Assembly: GCF_002980555.1 (NCBI RefSeq)
Contig: NZ_PVBT01000001.1
Coordinates: 868,001 to 932,000 of the forward strand
DNA from: Phyllobacterium myrsinacearum
GTDB taxonomy: Bacteria; Pseudomonadota; Alphaproteobacteria; Rhizobiales; Rhizobiaceae
Length of the DNA: 64,000 nucleotides
Reading direction: 5' to 3'
Of the stretch, positions 1 through 7,695 are shown piece by piece; position 1 is the stretch's first letter, and each line of letters begins with the position of its first letter. Below the pieces are notes generated by a model. That model was not told where the DNA came from, ran no database searches, and saw only the letters and a program-made list of their open reading frames with translations. The position numbers and the translations under genes are program-made.

Positions 1-398
1 TGCGTGTTGCCGGTGCTGACGGTGATATCCAGCGACGGAAATCCTTGCTGCAGGCTGCGCAGGAGCGGCGGCAGCAGATAGATGCAGGCCGTGGCTCCGG
101 TCCCCAGCCGCACCCGGCCGATTGTCTCGGTCGTGTATCTGGCCATGGCGTCCAGAGCGCCTGAAACCTCCCGGTTTATACGCCCGGCATGGGCCAGAAG
201 CTCCATACCGGCGGCAGTGGGAGTGGCCTTGCGGCCGATGCGCTCGATCAGGCGGACGCCAAGCCGCTTTTCCAGCTGGCGCACCTGCAGGCTCACCGCT
301 GGCTGGCTGATGTTCAGCCGGTCGGCGGCGGCGGAAAAGCTGCCGAGTTCGATGACTTCGACAAAGGTGGCCAGTTGATCAAGGCTGAGGGAAGACAC
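1..398 (-). CDS. LysR-family transcriptional regulator, N-terminal part (cut by window edge)
   Basis: About 132 residues are visible; the C-terminus lies left of the window. The N-terminus reads as a typical LysR winged helix-turn-helix: LDQLATFVEVIELGSF, then a recognition-helix stretch (AADRLNISQPAVSLQVRQLE) and the linker RLGVRLIER. It continues into the start of the substrate-binding domain (LGTGATACIYLLPPLLR). I chose the GTG at 396-398 because AAGGAAAG sits about 7 bases upstream and the first residues (VSSLSLDQ) match family starts. It is divergent from the acetyltransferase at 515, so the two may share a control region at 399-514, as is common for LysR regulators and their targets. 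The effector cannot be inferred. The family call is firm. Confidence 0.85.
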   Translation of the reverse strand, partial: MSSLSLDQLATFVEVIELGSFSAAADRLNISQPAVSLQVRQLEKRLGVRLIERIGRKATPTAAGMELLAHAGRINREVSGALDAMARYTTETIGRVRLGTGATACIYLLPPLLRSLQQGFPSLDITVSTGNT

Positions 399-514
399 AA
401 AGCTTTCCTTATAGTTCGTATAGTCACTCAAAGCTTCTTTTATATCTCCCGCAATGCAAAATGCCACCGGATTCCCCGCCGGACCGGGGCGAGACGATAC
501 GCAGGAGACAGGAC

Positions 515-1264
515 GTGAGCGGTCGAGCAGGTGGTATCCGCACAATGTTGCATCGGGTGGATTGCTTTCTGACCGCCGCGCCGCAATCGCGATGGCATCA
601 GCTTGAGGCATTGCGGGCGCTCGAGCCGCACCTGTTGCGGGATATTGGTCTGACGCCGGCGGACATCCGGCGCGGCAAACCGGAGAAACATTCATTGGAT
701 AATCAATTGTTTGCAGAAAAACTCTCTCATCTTGATTCCGCCGCCGTGCGGGTGCGCGATGCGCAAGACCGCGATATGGAGCCGGTACGGGCCATCTATG
801 CCTATCACGTGCTCAATGGCATTGCTTCCTTTGAACTCGAGGTGCCAGCGGCGGGCGAGATGGCAGCGCGCCGGGCGGCTGTGCTTGCTGCAGGGCTGCC
901 ATATCTGGTGGCCGAGGTGAACGGAGAGATCGCGGGGTACTGTTATGCAACGCCCTACCGGCCGCGCCCTGCCTACCGCTTCACGGTGGAGGATTCGGTT
1001 TATATCGCCAACGGCATGGCTGGCTGCGGGATAGGATCTCTGCTGCTCGGCGAGCTGATCCGGCGGTGCGAGGCCGGTAACTGGCGGCAGATGGTGGCGG
1101 TCATCGGCGATAGCGGTAATACGGGGTCGCTGCGGCTGCATGAGCGGCTTGGTTTTGCGCCGGTCGGTACGCTGCGCTCCGCCGGCTTCAAGTTCGGCCA
1201 ATGGGTCGACACGGTGCTCATGCAAAGGCCGCTGGGGCAGGGCGACGCGACTTTCCCGGCTTAG
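515..1264 (+). CDS. GNAT N-acetyltransferase (phosphinothricin/methionine sulfoximine type) with DUF1127-like N-terminus
   Basis: The last ~165 residues are a GNAT acetyltransferase of the PAT/YncA (MddA) group, which uses acetyl-CoA to acetylate small amines such as phosphinothricin or methionine sulfoximine. Visible hallmarks are VRDAQDRDMEPVRAIYAYHV, GYCYATPYRPRPAYRFTVEDSV, the acetyl-CoA loop NGMAGCGIGSLLLGEL and ENTGS/LHERLGF-like residues (GNTGSLRLHERLGF). The N-terminal ~40 residues carry a DUF1127-like helix pair (LEALRALEPHLLRDIGLTPADIRRG), which is unusual for this family. Three starts are possible: ATG 461, GTG 515 and ATG 545. GTG 515 has GGAG seven bases upstream and is preferred; all three keep the DUF1127-like segment. 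The gene is divergent from the LysR gene. The acetyltransferase call is firm; the substrate is not known. Confidence 0.85.
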   Translation: MSGRAGGIRTMLHRVDCFLTAAPQSRWHQLEALRALEPHLLRDIGLTPADIRRGKPEKHSLDNQLFAEKLSHLDSAAVRVRDAQDRDMEPVRAIYAYHVLNGIASFELEVPAAGEMAARRAAVLAAGLPYLVAEVNGEIAGYCYATPYRPRPAYRFTVEDSVYIANGMAGCGIGSLLLGELIRRCEAGNWRQMVAVIGDSGNTGSLRLHERLGFAPVGTLRSAGFKFGQWVDTVLMQRPLGQGDATFPA

Positions 1265-1336
1265 AAGGGGCGTTGTCGATGCGGGTGCCGATGAACCGGA
1301 TTATTGACGTCGGGATATACAGTTTGAAGAATAATT

Positions 1337-1410
1337 TGGAGGCCTCGCCCGGAATCGAACCGGGGTGCAAGGATTTGCAGTCCTCTGCGTAACCACTCCG
1401 CCACGAGGCC
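1337..1410 (-). tRNA. tRNA-Cys (GCA)
   Basis: The reverse strand folds as a full cloverleaf. The acceptor stem GGCCTCG pairs with CGAGGCC, the anticodon loop ACTGCAAAT gives anticodon GCA, and the T-arm contains GGTTCGAATCC. The discriminator is U73, as expected for tRNA-Cys, and CCA is encoded. No other tRNA lies next to it. Confidence 0.97.
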
Positions 1411-1581
1411 TCGTCACTGGAGACAATACACAAGACACAAGCCTGTGAATCTCCGGTGCCGTTGTCTATGAGACGAAGTCAGCGGCGTCAAGTCATTCCA
1501 GACAAAATCCTTCCGCTACCGCCATATGGCCGCGATCAGCCAAAACGGCAATGCTGTCGCCGCATGCCCGGCCACGCCAGA

Positions 1582-2127
1582 TCAATCGCTATTGGTATGG
1601 GTGCGGTTCAGTCTTTCGAGAGTGGTCTTGAATGGTACGGAAAAGGATAGGTGTTCTATAGTGGTGTCTGGCCGATAGAACGCACCGACCTGTACGCCAC
1701 CCTTGAGCCAGTAATCCCAATCGATTTCGTCGTCGTCCTGTTCCGTGTGATACGGAACTCCGAATTCGCGCAGTGCATCGGAACGGTTGCGAAGGGGACC
1801 GCGGGTGAAGGGAACAGGGCCATTATAGGCCTTTCGATCCTTCTTGGCTTTGTCATAGGCAAAGACACCCGACAGAACCGCCTTTCCTTCATCCTCTGGT
1901 GTTCCATAGGTCTCTTTGTAATCGGTGTGAAATTGGAAGGCGAGTTCGATGCCGAGGGGCTTGAGTTCAAGATGCCCGACACCGTGCCCACGCTGCACGC
2001 GGCCCAGCATCTGGGCAACATCAAACCCGGCAGATAAGAGAAGACTGGAGAGCCCAGCGCTTTGCTCGGTATGTCCAAGAAACGGCAAAATTTCACTCAC
2101 GTTCATCGCGTCAAGGGTTCCTGCCAT
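1582..2127 (-). CDS. Hypothetical protein, about 181 aa
   Basis: I do not recognise this protein. The ATG at 2127 is preferred over the upstream GTG (2148) because GGGGGAA lies just before it. The product is soluble-looking, has no signal peptide or membrane segment and is fairly acidic. It has an internal LELKPLGIELAFQFHTDY strand-like stretch, VLSGVFAYD, YNGPVPF, a SDALREFGVPY segment, and an acidic aromatic patch (DDDEIDWDYWL). The pattern of a small, acidic, aromatic-rich orphan resembles immunity-type proteins of toxin systems, but no toxin gene is adjacent, so this is only a thought. It stands alone between tRNA-Cys and the tRNA-like element at 2242. Coding potential is supported by the RBS and length. 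Confidence 0.6.
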   Translation of the reverse strand: MAGTLDAMNVSEILPFLGHTEQSAGLSSLLLSAGFDVAQMLGRVQRGHGVGHLELKPLGIELAFQFHTDYKETYGTPEDEGKAVLSGVFAYDKAKKDRKAYNGPVPFTRGPLRNRSDALREFGVPYHTEQDDDEIDWDYWLKGGVQVGAFYRPDTTIEHLSFSVPFKTTLERLNRTHTNSD

Positions 2128-2241
2128 CTGTTCCCCCGACTGGATCACAGATTATGGTCAAGTTCAATTATGCATGCGCTCAGAACACAGCGTTTCGACT
2201 GCTTTACAGGCAAGGGTTCACACACTACCAATCGGTCATAA

Positions 2242-2315
2242 TCCCGCCTCGTCTAATGGCAGGACACCGCCCTTTGAAGGCGTGAATCGTGGCTCGAGCC
2301 CATGAGCGCGAACCA
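2242..2315 (+). tRNA. tRNA-like sequence, degenerate; anticodon would be TTG (Gln)
   Basis: These 74 bases have tRNA layout: D-arm TCGTCTAATGGCAGGACA, anticodon arm CCGCC-CTTTGAA-GGCGT (anticodon TTG), T-arm CGTGG-CTCGAGC-CCATG, and a 3' end A-CCA. The body closely resembles tRNA-Glu (GTCTA-GGC-AGGACACCGCCCTTT) rather than usual tRNA-Gln. It is imperfect: the acceptor stem (TCCCGCC with AGCGCGA) pairs at 5 of 7 positions, the anticodon stem at 4 of 5, and the T-loop starts CTC instead of TTC. It may be a decayed tRNA-Glu copy, a divergent minor tRNA or an attachment-site relic. It ends just upstream of the Ldh-family gene. Confidence 0.5.
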
Positions 2316-2368
2316 TCATATGGGTGGATTTCAAGCCGGTAATTCGAATCCAGCGGAGAGGAAGCCAA

Positions 2369-3352
2369 TTGGAAATAACGATTGACGATGCGAAAGCGCT
2401 TGCCCGGCGGGCCTGTATTTCCGTAGGGGCAAGCAGTGCAAACGCAAATGCACTTGCAGATGCAACCGTTGCCGCTGAGTGCAACGGACGCAGCGCCGTG
2501 GGGTTTCGGCATCTTCTGGATTATCTGGCCGCATATTCGGAGGGGCGCATCAACGGCAATGCCGAACCGGAGGTTGCATTTCCAGCACCTGCACTTATTC
2601 GTGTTGATGCCGCGGGGGGAATAGCGCATCTCGGATTTGATCTTGTGATCGATGAATTGGTCACGCGGTCGCGTACATTTGGGCTCGCGGCGCTCGCCCT
2701 GCACAACAGCTATACAACAGGTGAGCTGGGATATTACGTCAGGCGTCTTGCGGATGCCGGATTGGTCGCATTCGCGGCAACGAACAGTCCTGCCCTGATG
2801 ACATCGGGAAAGAGCCGTGAGGCGGTGTTTGGCACCAATCCCCTTGCTTTTGCCGCGCCAAGCGAGAATTCGCGTCCACTGGTGATTGATCAAGCTTCCA
2901 GCGCCACAGCTTTCGTCACCATAAGGCAACTTGCCGAACAGGGAGAACAGATACCCGAGGGATGGGCCATAGACGCCGAAGGCCGTTCCACGACGGATGC
3001 CGGTGAAGCAATGCGGGGCGCACTCCTTGCCTTTGGCGGCACGCGAGGTGCGAATATTGCACTGATGGTTGAAACGCTTGCCGCAGGATTGACTGGTTCG
3101 AATTGGTCTCTTGATGCACCATCCTTTTCGCAAGGCGCTGTTTCGCCAGGGGTAGGGTTGTTTGTTTTTGCCATACAACCCAATTTGCTTGCTCCAGATT
3201 TCCCGGCACGTCTTGCGGCCCAGTTGGACCGGCTGCACAGCAAAGGCATTCATATTCCGGGTCGCGCGCCTGTCCTGCCATCGATTGATCTGCCGGCTGA
3301 TCTGCTCAACGCTTTGGAGGCCTTTAGCCTTCGTTCGCTCGCCCGGGATTGA
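2369..3352 (+). CDS. Ldh-family oxidoreductase (malate/L-lactate/ureidoglycolate dehydrogenase type)
   Basis: NAD(P)-dependent 2-hydroxyacid oxidoreductase of the malate/L-lactate dehydrogenase (YlbC/ComC/AllD) fold, unrelated to classical LDH. Signature parts are the N-terminal ISVGASSANANALADATVAAE, then SAVGFRHLLDYLAAYSEG, HNSYTTGELGYYVRRLADAGLVAFAATNSPA, and the nucleotide-binding FGTNPLAFAAPS. GALLAFGGTRGANIALMVE near the C-terminus corresponds to the family's KG-x-G-L segment. The open frame extends up to an ATG at 2324, but GGAGAGG sits seven bases before TTG 2369, which gives 327 residues starting next to the family's usual N-terminus. No transporter or regulator is coupled to it, so the physiological substrate is unclear. 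Confidence 0.85.
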   Translation: MEITIDDAKALARRACISVGASSANANALADATVAAECNGRSAVGFRHLLDYLAAYSEGRINGNAEPEVAFPAPALIRVDAAGGIAHLGFDLVIDELVTRSRTFGLAALALHNSYTTGELGYYVRRLADAGLVAFAATNSPALMTSGKSREAVFGTNPLAFAAPSENSRPLVIDQASSATAFVTIRQLAEQGEQIPEGWAIDAEGRSTTDAGEAMRGALLAFGGTRGANIALMVETLAAGLTGSNWSLDAPSFSQGAVSPGVGLFVFAIQPNLLAPDFPARLAAQLDRLHSKGIHIPGRAPVLPSIDLPADLLNALEAFSLRSLARD

Positions 3353-3396
3353 ATGCCTGCGGAAACGGTCCGCTGTTGTCGGGTAATACTAAGGGA

Positions 3397-3425
3397 TTGA
3401 CCTAAGTTTTGAACCAGCCTATAAC
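3397..3425 (+). promoter_or_regulatory. Sigma70-type promoter for the ArsR/SRPBCC pair
   Basis: TTGACC at 3397-3402 and TATAAC at 3420-3425 are separated by exactly 17 bases, close to the housekeeping consensus. The GTG start of the ArsR gene lies about 45 bases downstream. Proteins of this family usually repress their own promoter, so autoregulation here is likely but inferred. Confidence 0.6.
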
Positions 3426-3470
3426 CCGCTTCGGTCCAGATCGACGTGGATGCTTTCAAGGGAGGGGCCC

Positions 3471-3851
3471 GTGATACCACAGACCGGCGGCAGCATGCCG
3501 CCACGCCACCCCATGCCAGATCCGGCTGTCGTGGATCATATTTTCCGCGCGCTGTCCGACGCGACGCGGCGCGATGTGCTTGAACGGCTCACCGTCCGCC
3601 CCGCTTCGGTATCCGAACTCGCAGCACCCTACGGCATGGCACTGCCGTCCTTCGTCGAGCACCTGAAAGTGCTGGAGGGAAGCGGTCTTGTCCGGTCGCA
3701 CAAAACCGGACGTGTGCGGACATACGAACTTGCGGCGGAACGGCTCAAGCTTGCGGAAGATTGGCTCGGGCGCCAACGCGTGCTGTGGAAACGCCGCCTC
3801 GATCAACTGGACAACTATCTCATGAAACTCAAGGAGGAGGAAAGCAAATGA
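3471..3851 (+). CDS. ArsR-family winged-helix repressor
   Basis: A small (126 aa) winged-helix DNA-binding protein. [17 protein letters not shown] opens the HTH, followed by [42 protein letters not shown], the classic ArsR recognition helix and wing. There is no CXC metal-binding motif in the recognition helix, so it is of the non-metal type often paired with SRPBCC genes. GTG 3471 is preferred over ATG 3450 and ATG 3495 because of AGGGAGGGG directly upstream. Its stop overlaps the next gene's start (ATGA), so the two are translated together. Confidence 0.9.
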   Translation: MIPQTGGSMPPRHPMPDPAVVDHIFRALSDATRRDVLERLTVRPASVSELAAPYGMALPSFVEHLKVLEGSGLVRSHKTGRVRTYELAAERLKLAEDWLGRQRVLWKRRLDQLDNYLMKLKEEESK

Positions 3852-4339
3852 AGCTACCCGACATCACGATCAATCCCAAACTCGATCTCGTGCTTGAACG
3901 TGATCTCGACGTTCCCGTGGAGCTTGTATGGCGCGCCTGGACAACACCGGAGCACCTGCGCCAGTGGTTCGCACCAAAACCATGGTCAATCACCGCTTGC
4001 GACATCGACCTGCGGCCCGGTGGAACCGTCAACTTCACGATGCGTTCGCCCGATGGCCAGGAGTATCCGAACACCCATTGCTATCTCGAAGTGAAGCCGC
4101 ACGAGCGCCTGGTCATCACCGACGCGCTGATCGGCGGTTACCGGCCGTCAGCCAATCCGTTTTTCACAGCCACGCTCGACCTTGCGCGCAACGGAAACGG
4201 CACGCTCTATCGTGCGATTGCCATTCATGGTGACGAATCCAACCGCAAGAAGCACGAAGAGATGGGTTTTCACGAGGGCTGGGGCACCGTGGTCAGCCAG
4301 ATGGTCGATTATATCAAGACCGGACGCATGCATTCCTGA
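3848..4339 (+). CDS. SRPBCC (AHSA1-type) domain protein
   Basis: A 163-residue START-like hydrophobic-pocket protein of the AHSA1/ActivatorOfHsp90 family. Visible features are [27 protein letters not shown] near the N-terminus, the beta-sheet core [39 protein letters not shown]-like strands, and the C-terminal helix [20 protein letters not shown]. It overlaps the ArsR gene by four bases. ArsR-SRPBCC pairs are common in Rhizobiales, and the SRPBCC protein is thought to bind a small hydrophobic ligand, but no reaction is established. The family is firm and the function open. Confidence 0.9.
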   Translation: MKLPDITINPKLDLVLERDLDVPVELVWRAWTTPEHLRQWFAPKPWSITACDIDLRPGGTVNFTMRSPDGQEYPNTHCYLEVKPHERLVITDALIGGYRPSANPFFTATLDLARNGNGTLYRAIAIHGDESNRKKHEEMGFHEGWGTVVSQMVDYIKTGRMHS

Positions 4340-4355
4340 GGAACGCTTGACCTAT

Positions 4356-4464
4356 CGGCGTTCAACGTATCCGGCACGCTGCCGGTTGCATTGAACGCCG
4401 GAAGCGTGGCGTTCACAGGGCCGCGAGCAGTGCGAGGCCCGGCTTTCATGAGATGTCGGGCCTC
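4356..4464. terminator. Two inverted repeats between convergent genes (likely terminators)
   Basis: The first is a 10-bp perfect stem, CGGCGTTCAA (4356-4365) with TTGAACGCCG (4391-4400), enclosing a smaller CCGGCA/TGCCGG hairpin. The second pairs GAGGCCCG (4434-4441) with CGGGCCTC (4457-4464). They sit between the converging SRPBCC and SDR genes, so a bidirectional termination role is likely. T-runs are weak. Confidence 0.5.
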
Positions 4465-4489
4465 CTCGTTTCAATGTCGTGCAGTTGCT

Positions 4490-5245
4490 TTAAGACGGGT
4501 TCATTGCGGCAAAAGTCTCCTCGTAGCGGCCCTCCCGCTCCGCCGAACGCCGGGCACGGTCGCGCTCGACCAGGACTTCGCCTCTCGGATGGTTTTCCGC
4601 CTCCAGCAATTGCATGACCTCGGCTACATAGGCGGCAACCGGCATGGCGCGGGGATCGGATGCCTGCCGGTCGCCGGTCAATTCCGTCTGGACATAAGGC
4701 GGTGCCAGCTCAAGCACGCCGACCGGAATATTGCGGAGTTGATGACGCAGCGACTGCAGCCATGAGTGCAGGAAGGCCTTGCTGGCGCAATAGGTGGGGA
4801 AATCGGCGCGGGGAATGAAGGCGAGGTTTGAACTGGTCGCGAGGATCGTCGCACCGGTCCGGGTTTTCAGCAGCGGCAGGAACGCCGCCGTCACGCGCAG
4901 CACGCCCAGGATGTTCGTCTCGATTATCGAGTGAGCGGCGGAAATGTCCCAGTCATCCGTCGTCATGTCCTCCGGCCGCGAGATGCCGGCATTCGCGATG
5001 AGCATGTTAAGCGCTGGAAAGCGTGTGCGAACCTCGCTGACAAGATGAGCCAACGAGTCCGGATCACCGAGATCAAGCGGGAGTCCCACCAGACCCGGCC
5101 GGGCGGCTGCAATCTCTTCAAGCAGGGATACGCGCCGCCCCGTGATGATGACGCGGTTGCCGCGGTCGTGGAACGCTTCAGCCAGTGCACGCCCGATGCC
5201 GCTGGTGCCGCCGGTGATGAGGATCGTGTTGCCAGTCATTTGCAT
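4490..5245 (-). CDS. SDR-family oxidoreductase (DltE-like)
   Basis: A 251-residue classical short-chain dehydrogenase/reductase. The NAD(P)-binding motif TGGTSGIG is at residues ~10-17, followed by ITGRR (Arg suggests NADP preference), the NAG motif at ~86-88, a catalytic Ser region (ILATSSNLAF) and the YCASK catalytic Tyr-Lys pair at about residue 153-157. APPYVQTEL follows the substrate loop. It resembles the DltE/YbbO-type oxidoreductases annotated in many Rhizobiales, but the substrate is unknown. AAGGAG lies about 10 bases before ATG 5245. It stands alone and converges with the SRPBCC gene. Confidence 0.9.
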   Translation of the reverse strand: MQMTGNTILITGGTSGIGRALAEAFHDRGNRVIITGRRVSLLEEIAAARPGLVGLPLDLGDPDSLAHLVSEVRTRFPALNMLIANAGISRPEDMTTDDWDISAAHSIIETNILGVLRVTAAFLPLLKTRTGATILATSSNLAFIPRADFPTYCASKAFLHSWLQSLRHQLRNIPVGVLELAPPYVQTELTGDRQASDPRAMPVAAYVAEVMQLLEAENHPRGEVLVERDRARRSAEREGRYEETFAAMNPS

Positions 5246-5738
5246 AGTATGTTGCTCCTTGGTTTCAATCCGGACATGAGGCCGACGGCTTGACCGTGTT
5301 CGGGCCTCTGTCTCGAGGTGTTGGCGCCAATGGAGAAAGGGTTTTGCCGAACGGCTCCCTGTTGCTCAGGCCGCACGACATTGCGCCGCAGCGTACCCGA
5401 TGCCGGGAACACAGCTGGAGCCGTCGAACGGCCGGGAATGGGAGGTTGGAAAACGATATCATACCATAAGCGCCTCTTGGATCGAGAACTCCCTGCTGGG
5501 ATCCTCTCGACAAAGGACGCGTTGGATGACGGTAACGCCTACGACAGCTGGCTGCACGCGCAACTGTAATTGGCCAACTAGACCCGCGTGCCGTGCTTGT
5601 CAACACGCTGCTGGAAGCCTGACATGTTGATGCCCGCTCCCCCGGATAGCACAATGCGGAATCTGGTCCGTATGCCGGCAAAGCAAAACCCGCACGGCCG
5701 TTGCGGTGGACCATGCGGGTTTGAAACGATAGGCGGGG
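5246..5738. other. Gene-poor stretch, possible coding remnant
   Basis: I see no convincing complete gene here. One short + frame (5318-5569) ends with KDALDDGNAYDSWLHAQL, which loosely recalls the tail of small antitoxin proteins, but it has no RBS and its first half is low-quality coding sequence. The opposite-strand open frame is Arg/Ser/Cys-rich and looks like a shadow. The region may hold the remains of a decayed gene plus the promoter of the SDR gene. Confidence 0.3.
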
Positions 5739-5900
5739 TTATTGAGGGAAGGCGCCGGGAATCAGGTCAGCGGGCAGGCTGGGCGCAGCAATGGGCTGGG
5801 AATCGCTTGCGGATTTGTTCTTGGCCAAAGCCTCGCGCAGCACCTGCCATTCGCGCTCATGGCGCTGGTAGACTTCCTGTGGAACGGTCTTGATCGTCAT
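5739..5900 (-). CDS. Small hypothetical protein, 53 aa
   Basis: A short reading frame, ATG 5900 to TAA 5739, encoding MTIKTVPQEVYQRHEREWQ at the start, then a charged helix (VLREALAKNKSAS) and a Pro/Ala-rich tail ending PGAFPQ. Codon use looks coding, with GC-rich third positions typical of the window, and GGAG lies about nine bases upstream of the ATG. It has no membrane segment or known motif. It is monocistronic, with about 220 AT-rich bases upstream. The function is unknown; existence is plausible but unproven. Confidence 0.5.
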   Translation of the reverse strand: MTIKTVPQEVYQRHEREWQVLREALAKNKSASDSQPIAAPSLPADLIPGAFPQ

Positions 5901-6116
5901 TCTATCATGCTCCGAATTGAATTGCCGGACGTCAAACGATCCAAATAGGCAAGAGTTCCGCAGTTCAAATCAACAATTGCGACGGTCTATTACAAAATCC
6001 GCGGAGGCGGCGGAGATTTTAATTTCAATTTTCAACAAGTGATATGACCGCACTTGTGTTCGACTGGAAATTGGCCAGTAAAATCGATTTAAAGTATTGT
6101 TGTTACACCGCTTATT

Positions 6117-6554
6117 TCAATTTTCATCATCAGGTGAGAGCGCATTGCGGATCTTTGCCTCGTCTGAATCTTTGAACGCCGAGAATATCTCATTGCCGAT
6201 CAAGCTGTGGATTTCGCGAAGATAGGCGCGCGCCTTTCCGGCCTGGCCGAGGGCGAGATAGGAGCGGGCAATGGAAAGCGACGCCAGCGGCTGTCCATGG
6301 CCGAGACACCATGAACGGGCGCTTTCGGACGCGGTGATGCTTTCGCCATAGCGATCGGCGTCGAAGAGTGCGGCGCCATAGCCGCTTTTGATCCAGAATC
6401 CGATATCCGTGCCCTGCAGGTATTCGTCGGCGATGCGGGAAGCCTTTTCCCAGTGTCTGACCGCGTGCAGATGGTCGCCGGCGGCACCGAGCCGGATGCC
6501 TTCATTGGCCTGATCGAAAGCCTCCCGTTCTCTCGGGTGCATGGAATCGGTCAT
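6117..6554 (-). CDS. TPR-like helical repeat protein
   Basis: A 145-residue soluble protein made of helix pairs in the tetratricopeptide style: AFDQANEGIRLGAAGDHLHAVRHWEKA, then GYGAALFDADRYGESITASESA, then LSIARSYLALGQAGKARAYLREI. It has no signal peptide. It lies directly downstream (42-base gap) of the diguanylate cyclase gene on the same strand, so it is probably the second gene of a two-gene unit. A role as a protein-interaction partner is inferred from the fold only. The family is moderately certain and the function unknown. Confidence 0.7.
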   Translation of the reverse strand: MTDSMHPREREAFDQANEGIRLGAAGDHLHAVRHWEKASRIADEYLQGTDIGFWIKSGYGAALFDADRYGESITASESARSWCLGHGQPLASLSIARSYLALGQAGKARAYLREIHSLIGNEIFSAFKDSDEAKIRNALSPDDEN

Positions 6555-6596
6555 TGCTGGGGCATCCTCATGAAAGCCGCGCGGCCGGTGAGCCTC

Positions 6597-7148
6597 TTAG
6601 CTGGAGCGGCGCTCGGAATAGCGGCGATAAACACCCCGGCCGGCGTTCTTGGCGATATAGAGCGCGGCGTCGCCGCACCAGAGCAGGCTCTCCGGCGTTT
6701 GTCCGTCACGCGGGGCGAGGGCAGCACCGATTGTCGCGGTTATCCGGATGGGTGTATCGCCGCCCAAATCATAGGGCTGCGAGATCGAGCCGATGATCCG
6801 GTCGGCAACGCGGGCGGTTTCTTCCGACGTGACCTGAACCAGTACAATTGCAAACTCGTCGCCGCCAAGACGATACACAACATCATTCTTGCGCAGACAG
6901 GACTGGAGCCGGTCCGCAACCAGTCTCAGAAGGTTATCGCCTTCAATGCGGCCGTGTTGTTCATTGATGACCTTGAAGTTGTCAATATCGATACAAAGAA
7001 TCGCAAATTCAATGCGGTCAACAAAGTCACTTTCGCTGTAAGATGCGCAAAGACTATCAAGATGTTCTTCAAGTGCATCCCTGTCGGCCAGCCCGGTGAG
7101 TTCGTCGTGACTGACGGGGAAATCGCCTAGTCCTTTGAAATCAATCAT
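6597..7148 (-). CDS. GGDEF diguanylate cyclase, minimal single-domain
   Basis: A 183-residue stand-alone GGDEF domain that should make cyclic di-GMP from two GTP. The domain opens with DELTGLADR (~15-23), has the Mg/GTP-binding IDIDNFKVIN (~53-62), an intact active-site GGDEF at residues 95-99, and an inhibitory I-site RxxD (RKND, 86-89) exactly five residues before it, so product feedback inhibition is likely. There is no sensor, transmembrane or EAL domain, so the N-terminal 14 residues cannot sense anything on their own. It is followed by the TPR-like gene, possibly its partner. Confidence 0.9.
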   Translation of the reverse strand: MIDFKGLGDFPVSHDELTGLADRDALEEHLDSLCASYSESDFVDRIEFAILCIDIDNFKVINEQHGRIEGDNLLRLVADRLQSCLRKNDVVYRLGGDEFAIVLVQVTSEETARVADRIIGSISQPYDLGGDTPIRITATIGAALAPRDGQTPESLLWCGDAALYIAKNAGRGVYRRYSERRSS

Positions 7149-7695
7149 TTACGCATAATTCCTATCGCCGCTTACCGATTCCTTGTGCCTGCTTGTGACA
7201 ATGGCAGGTGCTTGCTGTCAGTTCAATAACAGAATTGGGTGCATGCGTGAGCGGAAAACAATGGCAAGGTAAATAAAACTGACTTTACTTTCGCTACTTT
7301 AGCACGAATTTGCGAGCAATTCGACATCTCTTTGTTGCGAGGCGATAACCGGATATCGGCTTTCAGGGTCTTGCCGGGCTTATCCTGAATTGCGCGTCTC
7401 CGGTTGCGGGAGATTCGGAAAGAATCGCCTGATGGCACGCCGATGCCGGCGTCATAGCCACCGAAAAATGCGGCAAGAGTTGCACAAAGATTACGCCGCG
7501 TCAGAAAGATGCGATATTCGCGTGCAAATGGCCCGTGTGTCGCCTCGCCACGGCAGACATTGATTGACGATGGCTTAATTTTTTGCCACATCCTGTCCTA
7601 AATTATTGCTTCTGCTGAAATCATCCGGCAGGGGCCCGTTACGCGCTTGCAAGCGCTCTGTGTTGCAAGTGCCTTGCCAGGAAAGCTTGTGGACC
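7149..7695. other. Intergenic region, no gene seen
   Basis: About 550 bases between the divergent diguanylate cyclase and methyltransferase genes. A minus-strand open frame at 7223-7591 lacks an RBS and has shadow-like composition, so I do not call it. The region should carry the promoters of both flanking genes. No strong hairpin or consensus promoter stands out. Confidence 0.4.

Noticed and set aside
5318-5569. 83-codon + frame with an antitoxin-like tail
   Set aside because: The first half has poor coding quality, no RBS is present and no toxin gene is adjacent; kept only as a note on a possible remnant.
7223-7591. 122-codon minus-strand frame between the cyclase and methyltransferase genes
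   Set aside because: No RBS and Arg/Ser/Cys-rich composition unlike neighbouring genes.
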